Origin: Cocos nucifera
Lineage: Eukaryota > Streptophyta > Magnoliopsida > Arecales > Arecaceae
NCBI GenBank assembly: GCA_006176705.1
Contig: QRFJ01000023.1
Location: 2,568,583-2,632,582 of the forward strand
Direction of reading: 5' to 3'
Length of the DNA stretch: 64,000 nt
Below are positions 11,160-23,600 of this stretch, piece by piece. The translations under genes were made by a program, and so were the position numbers. The notes under the pieces were generated by a model. That model had not been told where the DNA came from, did not search any database, and was given only the letters and a program-made list of their open reading frames with translations. Within the stretch, counting starts at the first letter, position 1, and each line of letters begins with the position of its first letter.

Positions 11160-12680
11160 ACAACGTTAATGAACATTAATCAATATAACATCGTGACATC
11201 AAATTCTATTCGCTTAGAAGCCAAGTCAGCTCCGTGCCTGAGACAGCCGACTTCGTGCTTGAGACATCCGACTAGGGTCCTCCCCCAGTCGGCTCGATCA
11301 CGATCCGAGCCAGCTCGGCTACTTATCCGAGCTGGCTTGGTTGTGTGCTATCCCCTCGATCACTCCCTCTCTCGATCTCTCTCATCAACAATGGCGGTGA
11401 GGCTGAACCCCTCCCTCTCAGCTTTTCCATCTCTCAATCTTTCTCTCTCCCTCTATCGATCTCTCTCGCCGGTGAGGCCAGACCCCATCCCTCCCTCTCT
11501 CTCACCATCCCTTCCTCTCTCACTCTCTAGATCTCCCTCGTTGGCAAGGCTGGACCCTATCCCTCCTAGTGATGCCGGTGAGGTCGGACCCCCTTCCTTC
11601 CTCTCTCACTTTCTCGATCTCCCACTCTCATTCTCTCGATCTCCCTCGCCAACGAGGTCGGACCTCCTCCCTCCCAATGATGGCAGCGAGGTCGGATCCC
11701 TCCCTTCCTCTCTTAAGTACAGATCCATCGAGTATTCGAGTTCGGATCCAGTACTAGTAATTAAAATTGGGCCCGGATTTGAATATCCAAGATCCGATTT
11801 GAACCCAACCCGTTGATAGATTTAGTCCACAGCCATCGATATAGCACGGCCTAAGGCTACCATCAAGGCATGGCCCAAAAATTACAGCATACAGATAATT
11901 ATAATATTTATAATAAATATTTATAATATTTATTATAAATATTTTATAAATTATTATAAATATACATGATTAATAAATAATACTATAAATTTATTTAAAA
12001 AATTATATCTACAGCTATAGAGAGTGGGTCATACTGAAAGCTCCGAGGGTCGCCAGCGATGATGCTAGAGGAGGACGATGGCACTAGAGGTAACCTACGA
12101 AATAAAAGCAAGATAGTGAGATAGAGAAGAGAGAAAAAGGAAAAAAAAGAGAGAGCAGGGCGACCGATCGAAGGATGGGGGGCCAGGAGGGAGGGGGCAT
12201 AGTGATGAGGAGGCCAAAGGAGGCTTCGCACTCGACCGGGGAGGGTCAGAATGGTGGTGGTGGGGGGGGTCACAGGGGCCAAAGGAGGATCGATGGGGGT
12301 CTTCGGAGAGAGGGAGGATCGGTGGGGAGTGGGGGGTTTCACGGGAGGCCAAGCGAGGGTGGAGGGGGTTCATCGGAGGGGGTTTCGCGGAGGATCGAGG
12401 GAGGGTCGGATGGAGGGGTGGGGCCGGGTGGGGGGTGGTGGGAGGGGCGGTCGGGGATGGGGGCCGAAGAGGGAGGGTGAAGGAGGGGCGACATCGGCCG
12501 AGGGGGAAGGAGGGGCGACACCGTCCGGTGGGGAGGAGGAGCGACCCTGGTCGGGGGGGAGGAAGGGCGACGTCAATCGGAGGGGGAGGAGCCTCACCGA
12601 TGATGAAGAGGAGGGGAAGAGAGAGCAGGAGAGATTGAGCGCGCAGGAAGGAAAGAAAAAATTTAAGAATTTTTAACATA
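11160..12680. other. GC-rich low-complexity interior of the CACTA element
   Basis: A CT-rich block (about 11300-11720, repeating CTCTCTCGATCTCCCTC-like phrases) is followed by an AT-rich spacer (11890-12000) and a GGGAGG-rich block (about 12130-12640). Long open frames exist on both strands at once here (for example 11169-11816 on + and 12679-12095 on -), as expected from low-complexity sequence. None has a recognisable domain. The origin is unknown; it could be captured and degenerated host sequence. Confidence 0.5.
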
Positions 12681-12689
12681 ACCTACAGT

Positions 12690-14114
12690 AGCGGTTATCG
12701 AACCGCTGCCATAGATCTACGATAATAATTTTTCAAAACTACTATCATAGACAGCTGTTCTATAACCACTGCTGTAAATCCATAGCAGCGATTTTTGATA
12801 ATCGCTGCCATAGGTTGAAAATAATTTTTTTTTCATTTTTTTTAAATATTATATAATTTTAAAATTTAATGTCCATCTTCACCGTTCATTATCTAAATAA
12901 TTATCATTAGAGTGTCGTCGCAAAAGATCGCCTCGATTCGATGACCCTAACTTCATCGATCAAAAAAAATTGATTTCGACGATCACGAACGACAATATGA
13001 TGATTTGATAGATGGAGACCTTCGATGCATCCAAAAATCTGTAATGATGATCTTGATGATGTTTGTAACATACTATCAAAGTTTCACTTCAATCGAATAT
13101 CGTTATCATGGTCAATTTAGTATGAAATGATTTCGATCATTAAATTAGAAACAAGCAATCAAAGAGTTAAACAACATCCAATTATGAGATAATTTTTTAG
13201 TTAAATAATCTTTATTATAATTTTAAATATTTTATACAATGATCATAGTAAAATTTAAATAATTTTTGTATAAACTATTCATGTTAAGCAGATATTGTAA
13301 AAGCACGAGTATAACAACCAGTGAAGTTTCAGAATGATTATCAGAAGACGTATAGTTTTAGATCGTTTTTCATCTCATGAGTTGAATTTTATAATCATCA
13401 TTATAAAAAATAATTAAAGTAGTAGCCAAGATCATTTATAAAAAAAATTATCTCATAATCGGACACCATTTGATCCTTTGATCAATCGTTTATCATTTAA
13501 CGGTCGAAACTAATCTATACTAAATTGACCAAGATAACAATATTCGATTAAAATAAAACTTTGATAGTATGCTACAAATATCTCTAAGATCATCGTTGCA
13601 AGTTTTTGGATCCATCGAAGGTCTCCATCTATCAGATCATCGCATCATCATTCGTAATCATCGAAATCGAATTTTTCTGATCGATGAAGCTAGGGCCATC
13701 GGATCGAGGTGACCTTTTGTGAAGACACTCTAATGATAATTATTTAGATAATGAATAGTGAAGATGGATATTAAATTTTAAAATTATATAATATTTAAAA
13801 AAATATATATATGGCGGTGGTTCCTACTAACCGCTGCTACAGGTTCGATTTATAGCAGCGGTTACAACGAACCGCTGCTATAGGTCAACCTATGGTACCA
13901 ATTTTTTGTAACTGCTGCTATAGATTCAACCTATGGTAGTAATTTTTTGTAACCACTACTATATGTCGGACCTATGATAGTGGTTAATAAAACCACTGCC
14001 ATAAGTCCGATCTATAGCAACGGTTAACGAAAACCGCTGCCGTAGGTGCTATGACAATGATTTCGAAAATCATTGCCATAGTAAGCGAGGCTATAGGCCA
14101 TTTTTATAGTAGTG
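12690..14114. repeat. Inverted duplication of the CACTA right terminal region
   Basis: The right end of the element contains a large inverted structure. Left half: a short array of subterminal palindromes (12690-12810), then a T-rich spacer, then an arm of about 360 bp (about 12840-13200). The centre is 13201-13437. Right half: the complementary arm (about 13438-13803), an A-rich spacer, then the right subterminal array (13814-14090). Landmarks in the left arm include AATTATCATTAGAGTGTC (12898) and GATAGATGGAGACCTTCGAT (near 13009); their complements are at about 13720-13740 and 13610-13632. Both arms share the same order of arm, spacer and subterminal units, and by eye about four in five arm positions agree. 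Confidence 0.85.
13814..14090. repeat. Right subterminal palindrome array of the CACTA element
   Basis: Seven to eight units of the same GCGGTT..AACCGC type as the left array, for example TAGCAGCGGTTACAACGAAC near 13853 and GCAACGGTTAACGAAAACCG near 14016. They end just before the right terminal inverted repeat. Confidence 0.8.
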
Positions 14115-14117
14115 ATA

Positions 14118-16467
14118 CTGAATAATTCATCTAATATATTGAATAATAGCTAAAGCATATATTAGATTAATCCTCAAACTATGAAATAGAGATCTTGATA
14201 AGGCAAAACCAGCAATAAGAAAATATCCATGCATCAAATCAAACAACAAAAGAACGTAGTAGCTACAAACAAAGATGAAAACAAAGGAATAACTTAAGAG
14301 ATGGTAGAAAAAAACAAACATAGGATGATAAACACATGGTCAAAAGGCATCTTAATTGAGGTAATCCTTTGTAAATTTAAAGATAAAACACTACGTAAGC
14401 CAAATGACATGTCTCAACAAAAGTGGTAGCTTACTTTAGTCTTCAACGAGTGGAGAAGAATGTAGAAACAAGAACCTAAATTTAAGAATAATTTACATAG
14501 ACATAGATCGAAATAATTTTTTGAGTTTAATTAAGAAAAATTAGAGGAGCAAATATTTGTTTATAGTAAAATATTCATCTAATTAGTATAAATTAGTAAA
14601 TAAAATAAAAATACTTGAAGACAAGAATCTTAAAGAAAAATATCCTGGAAGTATTATCATATTCCTTATTCCTACATTATTTTTTCCTATTCCTCTGAGA
14701 ACCTCAAAAATATAAACCAATTTAATGGAAACTAATCTAACAAATTTTTTTCTTGAAAATATGTAAAGTGCATCTAAAACAATTCAATTTTCTGACATGC
14801 ATTATATAAAATATCAAGTATAAGTATATCATATATCAAGTGTTATATACTATAAGACTAGCTTTTTTTTTTAAAAAAAAAAAAAAATATACCCTATGCA
14901 TTGTATATATGGGTTATAAGCTAATATATATCTAAAATAAAAGTTTAGCTTGTGCAAAACTTTTCATTCACTTAATGATGCTACTATTAATATATCAACC
15001 ATCATTAAAATTCATCACAAATGTGCAACATATATTAATCTATTATATATATCTAAAATAGAAGCTTGGCTTTTTTATATCTCTATATTTCGATACAGTA
15101 TCAGTGACATAGATTTTGATGTATTTGATTATCACCTAAGTTCGTTGCTTAATATATAATATATATTAATGATACCAGTATTAATGTGCTTAGTTGTCAA
15201 AAAATTTCATAGCTTAATATGAAACAAAAATTTGACATTTGAAGCATTCTATTTATTTTAATTTATTACATTAGCATATATGCATTTCAAATATAGTTGG
15301 AAAAAAAGAGAAAGAAAACTATATATGGCATATATACGAGGCCGATACTAATGAAGTTGGCATTAATGATGCAAGTTGGTACATAAAGGCACAAGTTGTA
15401 TAGAGACTTTTCATTTACCAGATGGATGATATTATTAATAATATTAATACTAATTACTGAAGTTTCTACTAAACAGTCATTAAGATTTAATGCTTAATGT
15501 ATAATAAATTAACTTGAAGTTTTTGATTTATTATAATCTACCATGTTGGTATATCTCAAGGATGTTTTTTTTTTTTTTTTTTTTTATTAAGAAAAAAATC
15601 ATACTCCATAGGCCAGGTTATATGTTTTTGATTAATCAAGGGCCCAACTTCTAAAGAGACATGCCATCATTCGAACATATGGCCATGGTTCAAGTGACCA
15701 CGCATCTCCTTGTAATAAAATTTTCTTTGCTCATTTATGACACCTGCAGGAGATTAGTTGGTTTTGATGATTTCTGTTTCCCAATGTCTTTAATAAAAAA
15801 AATGATTGTGATTCATGACTAGAATAAAACATCATACTTCGATTATTTACCTTTATCTCATATCCCCAAAAAAACAAAAAAAACCTCTCAAGTTCCTTCA
15901 AACCTCGCGCTTTTACTCTCTTCCTCCATCCGATCTTCCCCAATCCAGATTTTACCTGCAAAAAGCACATCATTTGTACAATTTACACCGAGAGCAAAGT
16001 CCGACACTTGGCTACATGACACCAACCTGCAAACCCTCTCACCTCGCATCCACGCATAGCTTCCTTGGCGAAAAGGCATGCAATCATTGACCTATAAGAG
16101 CTCGCAGCATGTGGCTTGCACAAGTTGAAACTTGGAAAAGTAAATATATCAGAAAAGACCGCGCAGGATTTAAGTTAAAAGAACCCACCGAAGTAAAATT
16201 ACCAAGCCATGTGTTACGGAAGGGAAGATGATTTCGAGAACCAGATCACATATATGGTAAACCTTTTATATTGTCCATCACTCTAACCATGTCATGTGAA
16301 ACTCCATCTTTATATGATTTCTATAAAATTTTGGAATATTTACATGTTGATGCCTATAGTTGTATTTATGCCAGGACAATATTAAAAAAAAGAAGCAGAG
16401 AGAGAGAGGAGAAGAAAAAGAAGAAAAGAGCAGCATAATACCATATTGCACAACCATGAGACACACA

Positions 16468-16502
<35 letters not shown>

Positions 16503-16617
16503 ACTCTATTCCATATGGTAGGAGGGGATTGGGTGGACTCATGGACCTAGTGGCAAGAGCTTCTTTGGTGTCAAGATTGGTCCAAAAGATAGTATTAGAT
16601 CTAATTATCTTCATGTC
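14118..16617. other. Intergenic DNA without recognisable gene
   Basis: About 2.5 kb, mostly AT-rich. Homopolymer runs lie near 14863-14886 and 15566-15587, and a 35-bp poly-A/poly-T type run near 16468-16501 follows GA-rich sequence. Small overlapping frames on both strands near 15731-16090 lack any recognisable feature. Confidence 0.5.
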
Positions 16618-16625
16618 CTCTTAAC

Positions 16626-17052
16626 TAGGGATGCAATTAAGCCAAGTTAAATAGCTAGAAGCTCAAGCTTGACTCGATTCAAAAATATTCAAGCTCAAAA
16701 TTTGGCTCGAAATCGATCGAACCTTAATATCTCAAATTCAAATTGGCTCGTTTGATAAAAAAATGCAGAACTTTAAATTGACTCAACTCAAATATCAACT
16801 GAGTTATACTCGAACTCGAATTCGAACATTAATCTATTAATAACATATATTATAAATAAAAATAATATTATTAAAATATATATAAATTTGAATAAAATCA
16901 TCGAACTGGATATTTAGTTACTTATGCTCAACTCGAAAATTTATTCAAATTACTCGAACTTAACTTGAGCTCGATAATAGCTGAGTTGAGTTGAGCTTAG
17001 ACTCAAATTGAGCTCGAATAGTTTGCTAGCAGTTGACTCATTTGCATCCCTA
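16626..17052. mobile_element. hAT-family MITE, copy 1
   Basis: A 427-bp non-coding element. It starts TAGGGATGCAATTAAGCC and ends GACTCATTTGCATCCCTA, its inverted copy. The exact 8-bp direct repeat CTCTTAAC flanks it (16618-16625 and 17053-17060). An 8-bp target duplication with TAGGGATG-type ends fits the hAT superfamily. The interior is rich in CTCGAAC/GAGCTCGA phrases and has no coding capacity. Confidence 0.88.
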
Positions 17053-17197
17053 CTCTTAACCACATAATAGGTTGGTAATATATATTTTGACCAAATTGTG
17101 GTAATAATTTTTGAGCTTACCCAAGGGGAGTCGATGCCTGTAAAAGATGGAATCTTTTTTTATCTTAACTAAAATGCTTGATTTTAGCATTTACTAA

Positions 17198-17944
17198 CTC
17201 TATGTTTGGTTGAAATCATGAGAAGATGGATGAATGAGATTGAAAGAATTGATGACTTTTATCCACCATTTGGTTTAAAAATTTATGAAAAAAATGATTA
17301 AAAAAAAGATTATCCATCCATCCTGATTAACTAATTTACAGAGGCAATAAAGGATGGATGGAGCATTGATGCATAGATTTTTATATCGATAAAATTATTC
17401 CTCATTAATTTTTTAACAAAACTATAATATTTCATCATTTTTTCATTCATATTATATTTTTAAATATACCATTAGATTTTATTACTAATTATTTTAATTT
17501 TAGTATATAATTTTGATAATTATAATTAAATAATTAGAATTATCATCTATTTTTTTTATTTTTATTTATTATTTTTAATTAACTATTTGTATATATTAAA
17601 TTATAAATTAATTAGTTATTTATATAATTAATATATAATTGATTCATTAATAATTAATTTATTAAATTAAACTAAAAAATAAATATTTATATAATTATAA
17701 ATTATAATGATTATAAATTTATATATTATTTGCTTCTTTAGTATAAATAATTATTATAAATTAATGATATTGATATTTTTATCAAATGGTAGTCTAATAG
17801 AAATATTACATAAATATCATCCATCCTTCTTTTCATTTCTTCTATGTCAAATAGAGAAAGATATAATTTTTATTCATTCTTCTATGTTTTATCCATCCAT
17901 CCATCTTTTCTCACATCCATTCTCCCTACCAAACAAACAAAGAG
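17198..17944. mobile_element. PIF/Harbinger-like MITE, copy 2
   Basis: A 747-bp AT-rich non-coding element related along its length to 389-1214. It starts CTCTATGTTTGGTTG and ends CCAAACAAACAAAGAG. A TAA direct repeat flanks it (17195-17197 and 17945-17947), the preferred target of PIF/Harbinger elements. The open frame 17707-18258 starts inside the element and runs past its end, so it is not a gene. Confidence 0.78.
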
Positions 17945-17947
17945 TAA

Positions 17948-20620
17948 GAGATAAAAATAAGAATATAGGAACAAGGAAGGCAAAAGGTCTCAGATTTGGT
18001 TCTTACATCTCAAACGTTTTAGCCTCTGCTAAGAGAAGGGAATGGAATGTTATTTTTATTGGAACGAGCAATGTGGTTAAAAATGTCAGGAAGCACGCAT
18101 GTGAGGAGTGCCAACAAAAAAAAGGTCAATGTTGGGTACCTTCAAAGGAAAACAATTTATCGATGGCATTGCATGCTTATGCTCGCCACATGGGCCATGG
18201 AGCCAACCCCACGTGGAGGACTGCAGAAATAAATCATTTAGATGGAAACCAGCTTTAGCTTATTGCCTCATGATGCATTGGAATGGAATGGGTGCCTACC
18301 ACCTGATGTGATCAAGCAAACAGGGCAACAAAAAAGATAAATAAAAGCAGTCGTGCCATTTCCATTTGGACAAGACGTATGGATGCCTCCAATTCCTTTC
18401 GAGAATAAGGCCAAAAATATGATCATGTGATACCATGATTAGAGCGTAGATTCAAGCCTTTCAACTTCCTTACATATACAACGCTTTCAAAAGCGATACT
18501 TAATGGATGGGTTTAAATTGGCCTACTTGCAATCTCATACATCAAATGCTTAGGTAATTTCTAGCAATTCTTTTTATTGAATTCTTCAAATAATGTTTCA
18601 CGTGTACAAATCAAGCCTTGGGTGAAGCAAACAACCATTGAGAAGACTCGAAACGTGCCAATTGTGGCAATTATTAGCCACACGGAAGGAAAGGAGAGAG
18701 AGAGAGAGAAAGAAAGAGGAGCTAGAGGGGAAAAAGGATCCTATGATTCATGCACACAGCTGCAAATTATATGGTGCCAATTTAGCTGTCCTCTTAGGAC
18801 CTGTTTGCATGCTGACGTTCGTTATTTGCAAATGTTCTTGCGCATGTTAAAGAAAAAAACATGCGAGGTGGTGAAAGGTAGAGGTATGGAATCGCTCGAG
18901 CTGCCCATAATCATGAATTATGTTATTGCTAATCGGACTTTCCATCATATTCCGCATCATTAAGGCATAAGTTATTTATGGTTAATCAATGCTAATATTT
19001 CCCACCTCTCGCTTCATAAATATGCATACAACGTGCCTTCAACCATGTATATTACCTATGTTGATCACAATGTTGAGCATTAGCTCAAATGGTGTTGGTG
19101 CCTCCTGTTTAAGGGCCATGGGTTTCGGCCTAGACGAGGTTGGGTGGATGAAGGATCAAGTACCGTCCCCTGTCCTCCAAAAATACATATTAATAATACT
19201 ACATAAGCATGCTTATACACAGAATACGGACGACAAAAATATCTTAGTTTTAGTTGGTCCACTTACCTCTTTATCTTGTCTTTGAAAATGGTAGGCCAAG
19301 CATCATGACTTGTTCCATAAAGATTCATAAAAAAATTGATGAAAAATCTGTTTTTACTACACAACGGAGGAAACCCTTCAAGCATCGGTCCTCCTCCCCT
19401 CCCCAACCTATATCATATCCTATATATAGCATATATATCTTGATAAAGTATATCATATCGTATATATGTACCCTCAAAAAAAAAAAAAAAACCTTAAAGC
19501 AAACTTTTGCACCCGTAACAAAATTTAACCCCTCTAAAACCAACAAGTCAACTCATCTGGCTACCTTAGACTGCTTCCCCATCCAGAAACCACTCGCACT
19601 GGACCAGTCCCTTGCCCAGCCTTGCGCATCTTTTTCACCAGCGACTTTGCAGTCTCACAGGAAAAAAATAATGTTGATGTCTCGCATCCTTCTCCGCCTG
19701 CCATGACCTCCTACCGTGCCGAGCAATCGACAATCTATTCACTGTTTGGTGTTCGAAGTGAACACCTGATCCGTATTTACCATGGTGGCAAAGTTAGGTA
19801 AGGCTGGCTGGCAGAGCAGAAGCATCGAATCTAGGTTGCCGGACATCACTCTCAGGAATCGTAACCGTTAAATTTTAAAACAGCTAAAGGACAACACGTA
19901 CACGTTAAAAACAGACCCTTACTCCAAGTGGGCACCATCATCTTCTCTCGTGGCTCCATCCCCGAGTTCTTTTCCGAGTCAGCTACCGGTCTCTTCATCA
20001 TTTCGGAACGAAAGAAAATCTGATAACGCCACCGTTTGCGCTCCCTCCGGCTCCCTCGCTCGTTATAACAGCGCACCCGCCGGCGAAGGCGCGCAACAGA
20101 ACCCGCCGCGGTTGCGCATCTTAACCTTATGGCGAAGCACCAGATGGCACCCCCCATCGCGACCTGAAGGCACGCCCCGGAAGCGGAGCGAGGAACAGTC
20201 GGAGGTGAACATACCGCCCCGTCCTCGAAGGCGGTGACGTGAGCCGTCTTCCGAGGGGGGGAAAAGTAAAAAAAAAAAAACAATAATAAAGTCCTTTGCT
20301 TATCCTCCAGCACAACGAGTCGTCGGCTTTGGCTCTTATTTTTTCTCCTCCTGGCCGCCACGTTGCGAACTCTGGTGATTTATAAATGTTTTGGGGTAGA
20401 ATAAAAAAGCGACCGTGGTAAGTAGGGACGGGTGATGAGAACGAGAGGAAAGAAAAAGATCGACTTCCCGCCCTTCGCCCTTCTTGAAATCTAGAGCGGT
20501 GGTGTAGAAAGAGACAGAAGAGAAGAGAAAAGAAGACAGAGAGAGAGAGAGAGAGAGAAGAGAGGGAGAGAGAGGAAGGGGGGAAGAGGATGTGGGAGAG
20601 CTCTGGGGCATGCCGAGGAG
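17948..20620 (+). promoter_or_regulatory. Upstream region and presumed promoter/5' UTR of the TSO1-like gene
   Basis: No gene is recognised between the MITE and the start codon. The last ~700 bp turn GC-rich, as is common for monocot promoters and 5' leaders. A GA-rich tract with a (GA)n core lies near 20539-20560, a typical 5' UTR feature. Two CCGTT cores (19865-19869 inside TAACCGTTA, and 20032-20036) resemble the core of MSA elements bound by three-repeat MYB proteins, but such short motifs are weak evidence. No TATA box or start site could be fixed. An antisense frame across 19852-20361 is judged accidental. Confidence 0.5.
20539..20560. repeat. (GA)n tract in the presumed 5' UTR
   Basis: A GA dinucleotide run within a longer purine-rich stretch (about 20510-20590), 60-80 bases ahead of the start codon of the TSO1-like gene. 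Confidence 0.8.
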
Positions 20621-20667
20621 ATGGACACGCCGGAGAGGAGCAAGATCGGTGGCACGCCGCTATCTAA
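20590..20667 (+). other. Upstream ATGs overlapping the TSO1-like start codon
   Basis: Two ATGs precede the called start and lie in the two other frames: 20590 (MWESSGACRGDGHAGEEQ...) and 20610 (MPRRWTRRRGARSV...). Both reading frames run past the main ATG at 20621. They would reduce initiation at the main start if the transcript begins upstream of 20590. The called ATG is the only one that continues into the conserved N-terminal motif through exon 2. Confidence 0.5.
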
Positions 20668-23600
20668 GTTCGAGGTGATCTCGATTCAATGCCCTTTTCG
20701 CGAAGTCTCGCCTTTTCTTTGCGGTTTTCGTGATTTTTTTTTTTGGGTTGTTTTGTTGGATTTGAAGGGGATGGGGAAGTGTAGGGGGTTTTGATGCAAC
20801 CTTCGGTTTTTAATTCGTTGGATCGGTGAAGTTTGGGCTTCGTTGGACGGTGAATTGGTTTCTCTTAAGATGGTTCGGATGGGTAGTGTGATCTTTGTTC
20901 TTCCGCTCTTTTTTCTCTCGCGTTGGAGATATTTGTACTTCTTTGTCCGGGAAGATTCGGGTTTTGATCTCTTTGGGATGTGGTGGGCTAGGTTCCGGTA
21001 CCTCAGGTTTTAACTGGAAGTAGGGGGGTGGTTACTGATAGGGTTTTAATTTGCTTAGTTTAAAGTGTTGTTATTAAAAGTTCCTCCTCGAATAGAATTC
21101 TGTGTACTAACAAGAAAGTCAATTTTGGTATGTTCTTATTTTTGGTCTTGCTTGCTCTCTAGTGTTTAAATCCTCTTGTTGGTGTCTCTTGTTGGTGTGC
21201 TACGAATTGGCATTTTAGTTCAGATGGTTCTGGTTCGATGGATCTGAAAGGGTGTGAATTTAATGTAAACCTCTACTGTGCAAGGATCCGAGTAATTAAC
21301 TTATGGATCGGAGCATTCCCTCCTCTGATTCTTGAAAATGAGATGAGATTCCAAGTGGTGCAGCATTTTTTGTTAGTTTTTAGCAGGTCTTTGTTGATCT
21401 TTGTGTGCGTCAAATTGCTTGTCCTTTTATCTTGCTTCAAGGCTACAGTTTGATGATTAGGTTAATTTTTGGCAAATCTCTATATGCGAGAATTTCTTTT
21501 GGCTTTGTCTTCGTGCTGCTACTGACATCATTTAGTTCTTGCAGCGATGATGCAAATATAGGTTACTGTTTTTGATTCAGTGCACGTCTCATGTTCCATG
21601 ATTTTATTCATGTTGTTTTCCATGATACTAGTGGCAACGTCCATTCAATATCTTAGTCATTGCTGCTGTGCTGGCCATTCTGTAATATCTCCTGTAATAT
21701 TCTCTGTTTCTTGATCCAAGATCTAGGATACTTAATTTCCATTTTTTAGAGTTTATAGTTTTTCCCTTCCTTATTTGACCTGAGATCTAGTCGAGGATTA
21801 CATATCCCTCTCAGTTGGCTCTTGTCCAGTTGCTGATGTGTTTTCTCTTGGTCAGGCAATATGCTAAGTATGTATGTATAAAGTTGATTGGTTTTTTCCC
21901 CAGAAGAATGGCCTATGTAGTACGTCTAATTGTACATGGGAATTCAACAGGTTTCAGGGGTTATTTGCCTAATGATTTTGTATATCGTTGCAGGATTCTC
22001 CTGTCTTTAACTTCATCAATAGTTTGTCTCCTATCCAGCCTGTTAAATCTGTAGATTCAATACACAGTGAGCAATCGTATCTGCAACCTGTTTCTTCCAT
22101 CTTTACTTCACCACATGCAAATCTACAAAGGGAATCAAGATTCTTGATAAGGTATGTAATCATCTTGCTTGTGCATATTTAAAACTTGCTGTTGCCTTTT
22201 TTGAATGTTTTAGCTTTCATTGTGCTTCTCTCTTTTCATAGGAATTCTTTATCAGACTTCTCAAAAGATGAGGGTTCTTGTGATAATGTGGATGAAAGCA
22301 ACCTATGTACAGGGGTTCAGAATGCTGTTAGACTATCCAGATGCACTGTTATTGCACGAGAAAACTGCAGTGCAATATGCTCACTTAATGAAGCAACTGT
22401 TGACCCTCCTGATGAATGTTCAACTCTACCTAGTAATTTGCCTCACTCTGAGCATTATGACTCTGGTAGTCCCAACCATAATACTACACCTTGGTATGGT
22501 ATCAAAATGGATGTTACATTGGACATTGACGATGCATCAGTAGAACTGGTTCACTTTGTTCAAAATGATCTGGACAAAAGAAAAACTTTACTTGCTTCTG
22601 AATGTGAGTTTCTGGAAAATTATCCACTGGAGCAAAACAAAGATGAAGCTGTAGGGTGTGACTGGGTGAATTTAATATCTGACAATGCTGATGTTCCATT
22701 GATTTTTGATTCCAACAACGAATCAGAGGCTTGCAAAGGACCCAGTGAGGAATTAGGAGATACATCAAAGCCTGCACAGGACCTGGACAATTCACAAAAA
22801 ACACAACCTGATGAGTCTTTTGGTCCTTGTGTCCAAAATGTTGCACAGGATCCTCGGGTCAACTGTAGTGCAGAAAATGGTAAGGAAGATGAAAGAGCTC
22901 ATACCCTGCAAATTCTCTCGGGCACTTGTCAGAATCAAGCATTGTTAAGTAGTGGAACAAGTGATCAAATTCAATCGGGTCACAAGGTAGATCTTATTCA
23001 GAAATTATCAATACCATTGTTGGCAATTTTTTTTCTTTTTCTGTAAATGTTGCTTGTTGTCTTTAAATTTCCCCTGTTTGAACTGTATTATTTGATCATT
23101 TGATTTCAAAACAAATGAAATGTATTAGTAAAAAAAATTTTGTTTGTGACTTTAACCCCTTGAGGCTCTTCCTCTCATTCTGCTGGCAGCTGATGTATTC
23201 AATCTTTTTAGTAGACTTATTTGCTGCACACTCACCTTTGGGAAGCTGGGTAGATAATACACTGCCTTGGAATTGCTGTTTATTATCAGGCATAGAAGTG
23301 TAGTTTGTTCCTTGAACCCTTCCTTAAGAAGATCTGGGATGTTGAATAAGCTGTATGCTTTTTCATTCCTCCTAGAGTTGTGGTGAGTCCAGGGTACCTT
23401 GAGTCATGCTGAATATAGCAATTTAGTGAATGAACTACAGCTTGAGTGATGTCTCTGCATGCTTTACTATTTTGATTGTGATGGCACTCATCGCTTTCAT
23501 CTATTCTTACTAGCAAGTATCCAACTATGCATTGTTAATTTGCAAATGATGGCTGTGATGAAACTTCTCATGTTATTATGTTTGTTGTGTCCAGATACAG

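Larger units (their letters stand above)
8898..14114. mobile_element. Non-autonomous CACTA (En/Spm) transposon
   Basis: A complete 5,217-bp element. The left end is CACTACTATAAAAAATG; the right end reads CATTTTTATAGTAGTG, its inverted copy. The 3-bp direct repeat ATA flanks it (8895-8897 and 14115-14117), the target duplication size known for CACTA elements. Arrays of short palindromic subterminal units (GCAGCGGTT..AACCGCTGCCATAGG type) occupy 8918-9255 and 13814-14090, as expected for CACTA transposase-binding regions. Inside are a decayed Ptta/En/Spm-type gene on the minus strand, a GC-rich low-complexity block (11200-12660) and a large inverted duplication (12690-14114). No TNP2-like transposase frame is visible, so it probably depended on an autonomous relative. 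Confidence 0.88.

Noticed and set aside
11169..11816. 215-codon Ser/Pro/Leu-rich frame on +
   Set aside because: Low-complexity CT-rich DNA inside the CACTA element, with overlapping frames; no motif.
12095..12679. 194-codon Pro-rich frame on - and Gly-rich frames on +
   Set aside because: Both strands are open because the sequence is a GGGAGG-like simple repeat. Not evidence of a gene.
17707..18258. 183-codon open frame on +
   Set aside because: It starts inside the second Harbinger-like MITE and its first part resembles the frame at 975-1217 in the first MITE copy. It is repeat-derived and has no domain.
19852..20361. 169-codon frame on the minus strand in front of the TSO1-like gene
   Set aside because: GC-rich promoter DNA opens frames by chance; the translation is Arg-rich with homopolymer Phe and no domain.
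22186..23046. Long frame starting at 22186 as a separate gene
   Set aside because: It is exon 3 of the TSO1-like gene extended into both introns; true borders are 22242 and 22986.
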